NCBI GenBank assembly: GCA_042090785.1
Contig: JBELIP010000017.1
Location: 1-44,080, forward strand
Length of the DNA: 44,080 bases
Direction of reading: 5' to 3'
Source of the DNA: UBA7434 sp042090785
GTDB lineage: Bacteria; Pseudomonadota; Gammaproteobacteria; Pseudomonadales; UBA7434
The position numbers and the translations under genes are program-made. Below are positions 32,533 to 41,952 of the stretch, one piece after another. The stretch's first letter is position 1. Every line of letters begins with the position of its first letter. The notes below the pieces were generated by a model. That model ran no database searches. It was given only the letters and a program-made list of their open reading frames with translations, and was not told the origin of the DNA.

Positions 32533-33594
32533 ATGCCAATAGTCTTTGCCCATCAATATTGTGATTTATCTGTGTTTGTGCCTGAGCCTGGGCCTGTACT
32601 AAAGATACAGCAGAGTAAAATATTGAGATCTAACGTTTTTTTACTGGCGACAATTTTTTTAGTGAGTGGGCTGTTTCATTCAGCCGTGCAAGCATTGACC
32701 TTTCACCCCCGTATGGATCAATCCGAGTGGTTGTCGGATAGCCATGTGTTGCAATGTCAGTTAACGCAACCTATTCCCTTATTTGGTCGTGCGGTATTTG
32801 ATCACAGTGCGGGCCAGCCGTTACGCTTTTATTTGCAGTCGGTGTCGAGTGCTATGGCGCAAGGGCAGGCACTGCTGCAGTCCGAAGCGCCTAGCTGGAA
32901 CCCCACGTTAGGCGCCGTTAAATTAGCGCTGGTTAACGTTGCTGAAAGTGACAGGCCAATTAACTTAGAGGCGTCACTGGCTGACCAATTACTTAACGAA
33001 CTCTATAAAGGCAAGTCTCCCAACTTTATTCGACGAGCAAGTAACACCCAAGCACAACTTGATGTGGATGAGGGTGATGAAGCAACGCTCGCAGAGCAGT
33101 TGGGTATCACTCAGCAAGCAACCGTAGATGATGTGTCGGTGATTAAGGTTGGCTTGTCTTCGGTACATTTTCGCGAAGCCTATTCTCAGTATCGCCAGTG
33201 TTTAGAGCAGCTAATGCCGGTGGGTTTTGAGCAATTGTCGCGTTCTCGCGTGCATTTTGATGCCGATAAGTGGCAGTTAACGGCTAAGACAATTGATTGG
33301 CTCAATACCATTGTCCGTTATGTTCAGGCCGATTCACAGATAAGTCAGCTCTATGTTGATGGTTATACCGATGATTTACGAGGTAGCGGCTATAACTCTC
33401 AATTGTCTAAAAAGCGGGCGGATGCGGTAACCGCTTACCTCATTAGCCAAGGTGTGCCCAAAGAGAAAATAACTACACGCTTTCATGGTGAGCGTTTTCC
33501 CGTGGCCAGCAATAAAACGGTTGAGGGACGATCGACTAATCGACGTGTCACCATTCGTTTAGACCGGCCTGGCACGGTAATCTCTCAGCGTTAA
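32533..33594 (+). CDS. motY: Flagellar motor T-ring protein MotY (OmpA-family)
   Basis: The 353-residue exported protein has a hydrophobic signal at about residues 34-53 (VFLLATIFLVSGLFHSAVQA). A MotY N-terminal domain follows (about 54-235, FHPRMDQSEW onward). The C-terminal OmpA-like peptidoglycan-binding domain (about 240-348) shows VHFDADKWQL, YVDGYTDDLRGSGYN and LSKKRADAV. MotY forms the periplasmic T ring that anchors stators in polar-flagellate bacteria. Synteny with argG and pyrC is as in Pseudomonas, and a sigma-28 promoter precedes it. The ATG at 32533 leaves a long n-region; TTG 32623 would give a conventional signal peptide, so the start is uncertain. Confidence 0.88.
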   Translation: MPIVFAHQYCDLSVFVPEPGPVLKIQQSKILRSNVFLLATIFLVSGLFHSAVQALTFHPRMDQSEWLSDSHVLQCQLTQPIPLFGRAVFDHSAGQPLRFYLQSVSSAMAQGQALLQSEAPSWNPTLGAVKLALVNVAESDRPINLEASLADQLLNELYKGKSPNFIRRASNTQAQLDVDEGDEATLAEQLGITQQATVDDVSVIKVGLSSVHFREAYSQYRQCLEQLMPVGFEQLSRSRVHFDADKWQLTAKTIDWLNTIVRYVQADSQISQLYVDGYTDDLRGSGYNSQLSKKRADAVTAYLISQGVPKEKITTRFHGERFPVASNKTVEGRSTNRRVTIRLDRPGTVISQR

Positions 33595-33843
33595 GCCGTT
33601 ACCCCCCTTAATTTGGCGGTTTTTCGCTTCTTTAATTTCTGTTTATTGCTATTGATGCGTTATTTTCCCAACTAATTGCTGCCTATTGCTTGCAAGAGTG
33701 TCAGCGACCGTCTTTTTTCGATAAACTAGCCGCCGTTTTTCGCTGAGCACAGCTTTACCTTGTTGTCCGTCAGCGAGCCCGATAAATATGGCGACAGCGA
33801 GCTGCTGTGATAGCGCCCTAAGTAATAGTGATAGTGACAATCT

Positions 33844-35061
33844 ATGAGTGATATTAAAAAAGTAGTACTGGCTTATTCTGGCGGACTGGATACATCGGTT
33901 ATCGTTAAATGGTTACAAGAAACCTATAACTGTGAGGTGGTCACGTTTACCGCTGATATTGGCCAGGGCGAAGAAGTTGAGCCAGCGCGTGCTAAAGCCG
34001 AAGCTTTGGGTGTTAAAGAAATTTATATTGACGATATGCGCGAAGAATATGTGCGCGATTATGTCTTCCCTATGTTTCGCGCCAATGCAATTTATGAAGG
34101 CGAATACCTGTTAGGTACCTCGATTGCGCGCCCATTAATTGCCAAGCGCATGATTGATATTGCCAACGAAACCGGTGCCGATGCTATTTCGCATGGCGCC
34201 ACGGGCAAGGGTAATGACCAAGTCCGTTTTGAGTTAGGCGCTTACGCGTTAAAGCCTGGCGTACAAGTGATTGCGCCATGGCGTGAGTGGGATTTGAATT
34301 CGCGCGATAAATTACTCGAATATTGCGAGATACATAAAATTCCTGTTGAAATGAAGCGCGGTAAAAAATCGCCATTTTCAATGGATGCTAACTTGTTGCA
34401 CATTTCTTACGAAGGTGGCAATTTAGAAGACCCATGGTCAGAAGCCGAAGACGACATGTGGCGTTGGTCAGTAGCACCAGAAGACGCGCCAGACCAAGCA
34501 ACTTACATGGAACTAACCTATGTAAAAGGTGACATCACCGAGATTGATGGTGTAGCAAAAACTCCCGCCGAAGTGTTAACCGAATTAAATGAAGTGGGTG
34601 GCGCTAACGGTATTGGTCGCTTAGATATTGTTGAAAACCGTTACGTGGGAATGAAATCCCGTGGCTGTTATGAGACACCTGGCGGCACGATTATGATGCG
34701 TGCGCACAGAGCTATTGAATCCATTACGCTTGATCGTGAAGTCGCGCATTTAAAAGATGAGTTAATGCCGCGTTATGCATCATTAGTGTATAACGGCTAC
34801 TGGTGGTCGCCAGAACGCAAAATGCTTCAAGCCGCGATTGATGAATCGCAGCAATGTGTTAACGGTGTCGTGCGTTTAAAGCTGTATAAAGGCAACGTGA
34901 TTGTTGTTGGTCGTAAGTCGGATGACAGTTTGTTTGACGAAGCGATTGCCACCTTTGATGACGACGAAGGTGCATATAACCAAAAAGATGCCGAAGGCTT
35001 TATTAAGTTAAACGCTTTACGCATGCGTATTGCGTCAAACAAAGGCCGAAAGTTAGATTAA
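33844..35061 (+). CDS. argG: Argininosuccinate synthase
   Basis: The 405-residue type I enzyme joins citrulline and aspartate with ATP in arginine synthesis. VVLAYSGGLDTSV (residues 7-19) is the ATP pyrophosphatase loop. TADIGQGEE, the aspartate/citrulline sites in ISHGATGKGNDQVRFEL, and KSPFSMDANLLHISYEGG are intact. Its stop overlaps that of the convergent regA-like gene by four bases. Confidence 0.98.
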   Translation: MSDIKKVVLAYSGGLDTSVIVKWLQETYNCEVVTFTADIGQGEEVEPARAKAEALGVKEIYIDDMREEYVRDYVFPMFRANAIYEGEYLLGTSIARPLIAKRMIDIANETGADAISHGATGKGNDQVRFELGAYALKPGVQVIAPWREWDLNSRDKLLEYCEIHKIPVEMKRGKKSPFSMDANLLHISYEGGNLEDPWSEAEDDMWRWSVAPEDAPDQATYMELTYVKGDITEIDGVAKTPAEVLTELNEVGGANGIGRLDIVENRYVGMKSRGCYETPGGTIMMRAHRAIESITLDREVAHLKDELMPRYASLVYNGYWWSPERKMLQAAIDESQQCVNGVVRLKLYKGNVIVVGRKSDDSLFDEAIATFDDDEGAYNQKDAEGFIKLNALRMRIASNKGRKLD

Positions 35062-35621
35062 TGTTGTACCGGTTTTTTTTGTAATTTTCTCTGTAGCGTT
35101 CTGCGGTGCATGCCCAGAGCGCGAGCAGTAGCCGAAACATTACCTTCGTTCTCGGCTAAGGTCTTTTGAATATATTCCCACTCTAACCTTTCTACCGATA
35201 GCGGCTTTTCGTTAACCGGTGTTTTATCTTTGTTGGTATTTGAATTGTTTTCATCAAACGCGACGAGTATTTCATCAACGGTCGCTGGCTTGCATAAATA
35301 ATTATTCGCACCGCGCTTTATGGCTTCAACCGTAGTGGCAATGCTGGAATAGCCGGTTAATACAATAATTTTTAATTGGGTATCCAAGTTGAGCAACTCA
35401 GGAATCAGCGATAATCCTGATTCTTTTCCCATATTTAAATCAATAACGGCATGACTAAAAATATTACCGACTTGCTGCATCAGTTGAATGGCTTGCTGTG
35501 GACTATTCGCTATAGAAGTAGAAAAATCTCGACGCTCAAGTGCGCGCGACAAAATAGAGCAAAAGACTTCGTCGTCGTCGACTAATAAAAAATGTTGCTG
35601 TTTGCTTGAGTTAGTCATCAA
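35058..35621 (-). CDS. regA: Redox response regulator RegA/PrrA/RoxR
   Basis: The 187-residue regulator has a receiver domain (about 10-125) with Asp15-17, phosphoacceptor Asp61, Thr89 and Lys111 all present. After a linker, a Fis-type HTH (about 145-182: LAENEGNVSATARALGMHRR) ends the protein. This compact receiver-plus-Fis layout and the very similar HTH are hallmarks of the RegA/PrrA/ActR/RoxR family, which controls respiration, cytochrome oxidases and energy metabolism in response to redox state. It overlaps the sensor gene by 11 bases and is transcribed after it. Confidence 0.92.
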   Translation of the reverse strand: MMTNSSKQQHFLLVDDDEVFCSILSRALERRDFSTSIANSPQQAIQLMQQVGNIFSHAVIDLNMGKESGLSLIPELLNLDTQLKIIVLTGYSSIATTVEAIKRGANNYLCKPATVDEILVAFDENNSNTNKDKTPVNEKPLSVERLEWEYIQKTLAENEGNVSATARALGMHRRTLQRKLQKKPVQH

Positions 35622-36987
35622 GAGCCTTGGCAGTAATTAATGGCAGCTGTATAACCGCCTCGGCACCACCTTGTTCTAGGTTGCGCAGTGATAACTGTCC
35701 ACCATGTCGATGAATGCTTGCATTTGATAAAAATAAACCAAAGCCTAAACCTGGACTATTTTGGTCGCGACGATCATGTAAAGGCTGACGACTAAACTGT
35801 TGCAAAATAGTATCGGGGATTCCTTCGCCTTTATTAGAAACAATAATATGAATGTTATCGCTATGCTGTTGAATATCGACAGCGACAAATTCAGGACTGG
35901 CATTGGCAGCATTGTTTAATAGATTGGTTAATGCTTGAGATAGCGATTCATCACAGTAGATAACGGCATCAATGTTTTTGTCGGAAAATAAATTGACCAC
36001 GACGACTTCAGGTCGCAGCGGATGCCAGTGGTCAATGCAAGCACTGACCAGAGCTTTAATATGAATGGCAGCTTTGTCACCAGGTTGTGTTTGCTGCGCG
36101 GTATGGACGAGTTTTTTTAAACTACTGCGGCATTGAATAATTTGTGATTTCATTAACGCTAAATCTGCTTGTTGATGATCACTTTGCGCGTCATCGCTAG
36201 TCATTTCATCAACTAATAAGCTCAGGCTATTAAGGGGTGTGCCAAGTTCATGGGCAGTGCCTGCAGCGAGCGTAGCAATAGAAAGAATTTGTTCATCATA
36301 CAGTTGTTGTTCACGCTGTTGGTTAATAGCATTTTCTTGCGCACGTAACGCTTCTGCCATTCTTGAAACAAACCATGCAATTAATACCGCGCTGACCAAA
36401 AAGTTAAACCACATACCTAAATAGTGCGGGTTAAATACAGTGGCGACTTCGATACTACTAGCACTGTGTGCTAAATGCGGTTGATGATCAGTGGCGGTGG
36501 ATACATGCCCAGTGTGTGAGAAAAATTCTAATGGCTGATAAGCGAATAAGAGTAACGAATACGCACCAACCGATAAGCCCGCAATGGCAGCGACATGGCG
36601 CTTGGGCAATGTCGCGGCAGCAATACTAAGAGGCACCAAAAAATAGGAGATAAATGGATTCGTTGCGCCACCAGTAAAGTACGCCAGTGCAAAAATAAAC
36701 AGCACATCAACCGTTAATTGTGCCGAGAATTCGGTTTCGGTTACAGTTTTGGTTGCTGCGATATTTCTACGAAGCTTTAAGTAGGTGAGGGCAGTGATTA
36801 GCGCTTGTGAAGCAATGATTAAAGCAACCGCAAATAACTGGCTTTGAATGGCTAAATAAAGATAGCCATAAAGCGCAGCGACTGACATAAACACTAAGAC
36901 GATAGCGCGTATCCAGCATAGCCGACGCAAATTAAGCGTCAGTGCTGCGAGTGTCAATGAGCTGTATTGATAGGCGGTCACATTCAA
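35611..36987 (-). CDS. regB: Redox sensor histidine kinase RegB/PrrB/RoxS
   Basis: The 458-residue sensor has six TM segments (about 25-210). The GGATNPF motif (106-112) is the conserved quinone-site loop of RegB. The H box GTAHELGTPL has His246; Cys286 in QIIQCRSSL corresponds to the redox-active Cys of RegB. The ATPase N box (LTNLLNNAANASP), G1 (SNKGEGIP) and G2 (GLGFGLFLS) are intact. It senses quinone pool or respiratory flux and phosphorylates the adjacent RegA. Unlike the pair at 23-26 kb, every catalytic element is present. Confidence 0.93.
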   Translation of the reverse strand: MNVTAYQYSSLTLAALTLNLRRLCWIRAIVLVFMSVAALYGYLYLAIQSQLFAVALIIASQALITALTYLKLRRNIAATKTVTETEFSAQLTVDVLFIFALAYFTGGATNPFISYFLVPLSIAAATLPKRHVAAIAGLSVGAYSLLLFAYQPLEFFSHTGHVSTATDHQPHLAHSASSIEVATVFNPHYLGMWFNFLVSAVLIAWFVSRMAEALRAQENAINQQREQQLYDEQILSIATLAAGTAHELGTPLNSLSLLVDEMTSDDAQSDHQQADLALMKSQIIQCRSSLKKLVHTAQQTQPGDKAAIHIKALVSACIDHWHPLRPEVVVVNLFSDKNIDAVIYCDESLSQALTNLLNNAANASPEFVAVDIQQHSDNIHIIVSNKGEGIPDTILQQFSRQPLHDRRDQNSPGLGFGLFLSNASIHRHGGQLSLRNLEQGGAEAVIQLPLITAKALDD

Positions 36988-37303
36988 TATTCTTTTCAGT
37001 ATTTAGCTATCGTCAGTATTCGACAGGGTAGTGCCAAGCAGGGTGGTTTCAAGCGTGGCAGGCACGCAGTTTACTGAACTCTATATTGAATAGCAGCCCA
37101 TTTTTATGGGTTGGCGGTGTTTTCCTTGTTGGTAACTCACTGATTAGCCTGCTTTAACTGGATGACTTAAAATAGCGGTAACAATTCCCTTAATTCTAAA
37201 TGAGAATCAATTGCATTTCGTTTTATAAAATGCTCCAATATCGCATCGGAAACTGTATTGCCCCATGAGACAGTCCACTCTGTTGCCACGTTTGAGAGCT
37301 CAA
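36988..37303. other. Divergent intergenic region before the iron transport operon
   Basis: These 316 bases separate regB from the iron-binding lipoprotein gene. They hold the Fur-box-like site at 37196-37214 and no gene. Confidence 0.6.
37196..37214 (+). promoter_or_regulatory. Fur-box-like operator of the ferric ABC transporter
   Basis: CTAAATGAGAATCAATTGC matches the 19-bp Fur consensus GATAATGATAATCATTATC at about 12-13 positions by eye, including the core AATGA-AATCA. It sits 51 to 90 bases before the two candidate starts of the iron-binding protein gene, where a Fur operator would be expected. Confidence 0.65.
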
Positions 37304-38383
37304 ATGAAAAATCGACCACGACTCGCCAATTTATTGCTTTCCCCCATTCTATTAGCGCCTGTTATAGCCTTACTTGCGGCCTGTTCTCCGCAATCTGAGC
37401 CCGATTCATTAGACCTGCCTGTAGAGAACCTCAGCTCAAATGACCCGATTGTGGTTTACTCGTCGCGTAACGAGCATTTAATAAGCCCTGTTTTTGCTTT
37501 GTTTACCAAAGAGACCGGTATTAATGTTGAGTTTACTACTGGCAAAGCCGGCGTATTAATTGAGCGTATTAAAGCCGAAGGGGTCAATACACCAGCCGAC
37601 TTACTGGTGACCGTAGATGCAGGTACCTTAGGCTATGCGGCACAGCAAGGTATTTTTCAACCCTTAGGGTCGGCCGAAGTGATTTCGCGTGTGCCGGTTT
37701 ATTTGCGCGATGACAATGATTTTTGGACAGGCTTATCACTGCGTGCTCGAACCATTGTTTACAGCACCGAGCGGGTTCAAGCTGAAAACTTATCGACTTA
37801 TCAAGATTTAGGGAATGCACAGTGGCAAGGACGTTTATGTTTACGCACCTCGAAAAAAGTGTACAACCAATCACTCGTTGCCATGCTCATTGCCGAGCAA
37901 GGTGAAGCGAAAACGGAAGCCACAGTATCATCATGGGTAAACAACTTAGCGATCCCGCCAACATCTAATGACACCAAAGTAATGGAAGCTATTTTAGCGG
38001 GCCAGTGCGATGTAGGTATTGTGAATACCTATTACTTTGGTCGCTTACAGGCAAAGCAAGCCAATTTACCGTTAGCTCTTTTTTGGCCCAACCAGTCTAT
38101 TGGTTTTTTAAGCGGTGTGCATGTAAACGTTGCGGGCGTTGGTATTCTTAAGCACAGCAAAAATGTTATGCAGGCTAAACGCTTAGTAGAGTGGTTAGTT
38201 TCTAATAATGCTCAAGCATTGTTTGCCGGCGTTAATAAGGAGTACCCCATTAATGAGGGCGTTGAGATGAATCCGCAAGTAGCCACATGGGGAACGTTTA
38301 AGCAAAGCCCATTGCCGTTAAGCCAAGCTTATATACTTCAACCCGCTGCGGTTAAATTAATGGATCGCGCAGGGTATAAATAA
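37304..38383 (+). CDS. fbpA: Ferric iron ABC transporter, substrate-binding lipoprotein (FbpA-like)
   Basis: The start at ATG 37304 has GAGAG five bases upstream and gives a compact signal peptide; ATG 37265 would add 13 residues. The mature protein begins at the lipobox LLAAC, so the binding protein is lipid-anchored. The iron-binding fold shows VVYSSRNEHL at the N-terminus, LLVTVDAGTL, and the adjacent tyrosines in NTYYFGR, which in FbpA ligand Fe(III). The C-terminal NKEYPIN is also typical. It captures ferric iron in the periplasm for the permease and ATPase encoded next. A Fur-like site lies upstream. The gap to the permease gene is six bases. Confidence 0.93.
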   Translation: MKNRPRLANLLLSPILLAPVIALLAACSPQSEPDSLDLPVENLSSNDPIVVYSSRNEHLISPVFALFTKETGINVEFTTGKAGVLIERIKAEGVNTPADLLVTVDAGTLGYAAQQGIFQPLGSAEVISRVPVYLRDDNDFWTGLSLRARTIVYSTERVQAENLSTYQDLGNAQWQGRLCLRTSKKVYNQSLVAMLIAEQGEAKTEATVSSWVNNLAIPPTSNDTKVMEAILAGQCDVGIVNTYYFGRLQAKQANLPLALFWPNQSIGFLSGVHVNVAGVGILKHSKNVMQAKRLVEWLVSNNAQALFAGVNKEYPINEGVEMNPQVATWGTFKQSPLPLSQAYILQPAAVKLMDRAGYK

Positions 38384-38389
38384 CGATTT

Positions 38390-40012
38390 ATGTTAAACCT
38401 TTTAAACTTAGGCAATCGCTTGCGCAAAATAAGTAAATGGCAAGTTTTTTTAGTGGTGATGGCCTTGCCAACGCTGCTCGCCTTGTTAGGTGTGTTAAGT
38501 TCTTTTCTGTATCCTGATATTGAAAGCCTGTCACATTTAGCACAATACGTTTTACCACAAACCATAAAGAACACGGTTTTTCTGGTTATTGGCGTAGGAC
38601 TTATGACTACGATTTTAGGTGTTTCTTTGGCGTGGTTAACCGCAGTCTGTGATTTCCCACTGCGCAAATTTTTTGTTTGGGCGCTTATTTTACCTATGGC
38701 TATTCCAGGCTATGTTATGGCCTTTGCCTTGGTTGGCTTGTTTGAATACACCGGCCCGGTGCAAAACTTTTTGCGCGAAACGCTAGGCTCTTCGAGTGCT
38801 TTCCCGAATATTTATTCCTACGGTGGTGTGGTGCTGGCTTTAAGCTTAGCGCTTTATCCTTATACCTATTTAATGGTGCGTAATGCTTTTCAAACGCAGG
38901 GCTTGCGCAGTTTAGAAGTAGGGCAGTCGTTAGGCTTATCGGTACGCGAAAGTTTTTGGCGAATTTGCTTACCCATGGCAAGACCGTGGATTGTGGGTGG
39001 TGCGCTGCTAGTCATGATGGAAACGCTTTCAGATTTTGGCACCGTGGCCATCTTTAACTATGACACTTTAACGTCGGCCATTTATAAATCTTGGTTTGGC
39101 TTGTATTCATTATCCGCCGCGTTACAAGTTGCATCGGTATTATTGATTTTTGTAGTGGTTATTACTTTGCTCGAGCGGCGCAGCCGCGCGGACCAGCGTT
39201 TTTCGCAAGCACGCAGCAGCAAATCGGTAGCGGGAAGAATTTATTTACGCGGTACTTATCGTTGGTTGGCGCTATTAGCTTGTTTGCTAGTGTTTGGTTT
39301 AGCGTTTGTAATGCCTGTTATGCGTCTGCTGTACTGGGCCATACCTAATATGGATGTTGAGCTCACCTCGCAGTTTTGGCGTTATGTTGCAGGCTCAACG
39401 AGTTTATCGTTAATCGCAATGCTAATGATTGCCGGCTTAGCATTACTCATGGCTTTTTCAGCGCGAACTTATCATAGCCCATTTGCGAAAATGGCCGTGC
39501 GAGTTAGCACCATGGGTTATGCTTTGCCGGGTACGGTATTAGCTGTCGGTTTGTTTGTGCCAGTGGCCGCAATTGATAATGCGCTGGGCGCAATAGGCGT
39601 GCCGACACCGTTGCTGCAGGGCACGATGGTGGTCATGTTGTTAGCGTATAGCGTGCGTTTTATGGCGGTAGCTTTTTCGCCGCTAGAGAGTAACTTACTC
39701 AGAATTACACCATCGATTGATGCGGCATCTAGAAGTTTAGGTGTTTCGGGTATTAAAATGCTCACCAAAGTACATTTACCCATGGTTAAGGGAGGTTTGC
39801 TAACCGCTATGATATTAGTCTTTGTTGATGTTATGAAAGAGCTACCTATAACATTAATGACGCGCCCTTTTGGTTTTAATACTTTGGCGGTAAGAATTTT
39901 TGAATTAAGTTCAGAAGGCTTATGGGAGCGGGCAGCATTACCCGCATTAGCAATTGTATTAGTCGGTTTAATTCCAGCCTTCATTTTAATTAGAAAATCA
40001 GATACTCGTTAA
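38390..40012 (+). CDS. fbpB: Ferric iron ABC transporter, fused permease (FbpB-like)
   Basis: The 540-residue protein has about 12 TM segments in two homologous halves. Each half carries an EAA-type cytoplasmic loop that contacts the ATPase: RSLEVGQSLGLSVRESFWRICLP in the first and AASRSLGVSGIKMLTKVHLP in the second. This double permease is the norm for the FbpB/SfuB ferric family. It forms the inner-membrane channel. The gene begins six bases after the binding protein and lies 69 bases before the ATPase gene. Confidence 0.95.
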   Translation: MLNLLNLGNRLRKISKWQVFLVVMALPTLLALLGVLSSFLYPDIESLSHLAQYVLPQTIKNTVFLVIGVGLMTTILGVSLAWLTAVCDFPLRKFFVWALILPMAIPGYVMAFALVGLFEYTGPVQNFLRETLGSSSAFPNIYSYGGVVLALSLALYPYTYLMVRNAFQTQGLRSLEVGQSLGLSVRESFWRICLPMARPWIVGGALLVMMETLSDFGTVAIFNYDTLTSAIYKSWFGLYSLSAALQVASVLLIFVVVITLLERRSRADQRFSQARSSKSVAGRIYLRGTYRWLALLACLLVFGLAFVMPVMRLLYWAIPNMDVELTSQFWRYVAGSTSLSLIAMLMIAGLALLMAFSARTYHSPFAKMAVRVSTMGYALPGTVLAVGLFVPVAAIDNALGAIGVPTPLLQGTMVVMLLAYSVRFMAVAFSPLESNLLRITPSIDAASRSLGVSGIKMLTKVHLPMVKGGLLTAMILVFVDVMKELPITLMTRPFGFNTLAVRIFELSSEGLWERAALPALAIVLVGLIPAFILIRKSDTR

Positions 40013-40081
40013 TGGATACCCATTAAGTGATGTTCGTTAATTAAAATACAGTAAAAAGTAGAGAGTAATAACGGTAAGCCT

Positions 40082-41179
40082 ATGTCTAATAGCAGCGATA
40101 AAATCATGTCTTATGATCAAGACGCAATTAAAAGTTATTTATCGGTTGATAATGTTTCAATTGGCTTTGAATCGCGTGAAATATTATCGAACATTTCGTT
40201 TCAACTAAAGCGCGGTGATATTGGCTGCCTGCTGGGTCCTAGTGGTTGTGGTAAAACAACGTTACTCAGAAGTATTGCAGGGTTTGAATCTATTGATGAC
40301 GGCATGATTCAGTTAAACGCAAAAGCATTAAGCCACGAAGGTTATGTGTTACCTGCAGAGCAGCGTAATATTGGTATGGTGTTTCAGGACTACGCGTTGT
40401 TCTCGCATTTAAATGTTATAGATAATATTGCTTTTGGTTTGCATCGTTTTTCTAAAGCGCAAGCACTGACACGAGCGAATGATTTAATTGCACGCATAGG
40501 ATTAATTGGCAAAGAACAGGCTATGCCTCATGAATTGTCGGGTGGTGAGCAGCAGCGTGTCGCCTTGGCTAGAGCGTTAGCGCCAGAGCCGCAATTATTA
40601 TTATTGGATGAGCCTTTTTCTAATTTAGATGTTGAGTTGCGTGAAAGCTTAAGTCGCGATGTGCGCGACATTATTAAACAATCCAATACTACGGCGTTAA
40701 TGGTGACTCACGATCAGCACGAAGCCTTTGCTATGGCTGATTCCATTGGTGTTATTCAAAGCGGTAAGTTAGCGCAGTGGGGCAGTGCTTATACTATTTA
40801 TCATGAGCCAGTAAACGCCTTCGTTGCCGACTTTGTTGGTCAAGGTGTGTTTCTTGAAGGCAAGATGTTATCGCCAAGTGAAGTTGATACCACCTTAGGC
40901 TGTTTTGAGCGAGAAATTTCACACGTTGAACAAGATAATTTAGCCGCGGGTGATAAAGTAAAAGTCCTTATTCGCCCCGATGATATTATTCACGATGATG
41001 AAAGCGAGTTAACCGCAAGGGTTATTACCCGCGATTTTCGTGGTGCAGAATTTTTATATACTTTAGCGTTAGCGAACGGCGAGGAATTGTTAGTAATGGT
41101 GCCGAGTCACCATAATCATGCCATTAACGAACAGATTGGTATTCGTCTTGAAATTGATCATGTCGTTGTTTTCAAATAG
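40082..41179 (+). CDS. fbpC: Ferric iron ABC transporter, ATP-binding protein (FbpC-like)
   Basis: The 365-residue ATPase has Walker A GPSGCGKTT, a Q loop in VFQDYALF, the signature LSGGEQQRVALARAL, Walker B LLLLDEPFSNLD and the H-loop His in VTHDQHEA. The C-terminal regulatory region (about 235-365) has the TOBE-like IRPDDI segment found in FbpC. Short AT-rich sequence follows with no clear terminator. Product and order complete a three-gene Fe(III) importer. Confidence 0.95.
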   Translation: MSNSSDKIMSYDQDAIKSYLSVDNVSIGFESREILSNISFQLKRGDIGCLLGPSGCGKTTLLRSIAGFESIDDGMIQLNAKALSHEGYVLPAEQRNIGMVFQDYALFSHLNVIDNIAFGLHRFSKAQALTRANDLIARIGLIGKEQAMPHELSGGEQQRVALARALAPEPQLLLLDEPFSNLDVELRESLSRDVRDIIKQSNTTALMVTHDQHEAFAMADSIGVIQSGKLAQWGSAYTIYHEPVNAFVADFVGQGVFLEGKMLSPSEVDTTLGCFEREISHVEQDNLAAGDKVKVLIRPDDIIHDDESELTARVITRDFRGAEFLYTLALANGEELLVMVPSHHNHAINEQIGIRLEIDHVVVFK

Positions 41180-41266
41180 CTTTTAAATAGATTTAAATAG
41201 TTGTTTTTAAGTAGCGCTTTATTTAATTCTTAAGCTTACTTCTTAATTTGTTTTTTAATCTGCTTT

Positions 41267-41806
41267 TTAATTTATTTCAGGATCCGCTATAGGCTTAGCC
41301 GTCATAAATGCCTGATAACAAAAAATAGCCGTAGCGGTGAGGCCCCAAATTAAACCAAACACAACAGCGGCATCAAAAATGCCACGCCATGGTTGTGGGA
41401 TATATTTAAATAGCAGTACAAAAATAATAATCATTGTAGATAGCAGAGTAGAAGTAATAATTCTGCGTTTGGGTGCGTTAAAAAATCCCATACAAAAGAG
41501 TGGCGCTAAAATTAACTGCAAGCCATTTGCATGTGACGACAAATAATGCACTCTAGCGGCAAAGCGAGGCGCATAGCTTTTTTGAAAGCCCTTATAGCCC
41601 TCGGAGTAAGCCATAAATATTAAGCTGACTAGCAATACAAACCATTGAAATAAAGTAAAAGGTTGGGTAAATGCCTCTACGGTATGCGCCGATAGCCTGA
41701 CCATTGCGAAGCCCACCAGCGAGAAAAACCCAATAATGCCCCAGCTGCTGGCAAGTGCACCGATAATGGTAATAGGAGGGGAATCGGTGGAATCTGTTTG
41801 CATCAT
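41267..41806 (-). CDS. Conserved-looking membrane protein of unknown function
   Basis: The 179-residue protein has five likely TM segments (about 12-35, 50-68, 95-112, 118-137, 143-165). A short charged loop with EGYKGFQKSYAPRFAARVHYL (about 69-89) separates TM2 and TM3, and the YKGFQ-PR pattern looks constrained. I do not recognise the family. It stands alone between the convergent iron operon and the POT transporter gene, which is on the same strand but 146 bases upstream. Confidence 0.7.
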   Translation of the reverse strand: MMQTDSTDSPPITIIGALASSWGIIGFFSLVGFAMVRLSAHTVEAFTQPFTLFQWFVLLVSLIFMAYSEGYKGFQKSYAPRFAARVHYLSSHANGLQLILAPLFCMGFFNAPKRRIITSTLLSTMIIIFVLLFKYIPQPWRGIFDAAVVFGLIWGLTATAIFCYQAFMTAKPIADPEIN

Positions 41807-41952
41807 TATTATGGTCTATGGCGTAAAAAACGACCGCTATTCTTACATAAAGCCAGCACTTTTTCAGCTTTGATGGTTATTTATCGTGTAATAAAAGCCA
41901 TGCCCAGTTTTTTTAGCAATGGGTGATTAGTGGCCAGTATATCAAGTGATTG

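Noticed and set aside
33649..33840. Minus-strand 63-codon frame between motY and argG
   Set aside because: No homology that I recognise, no ribosome binding site, and it would lie in the argG leader.
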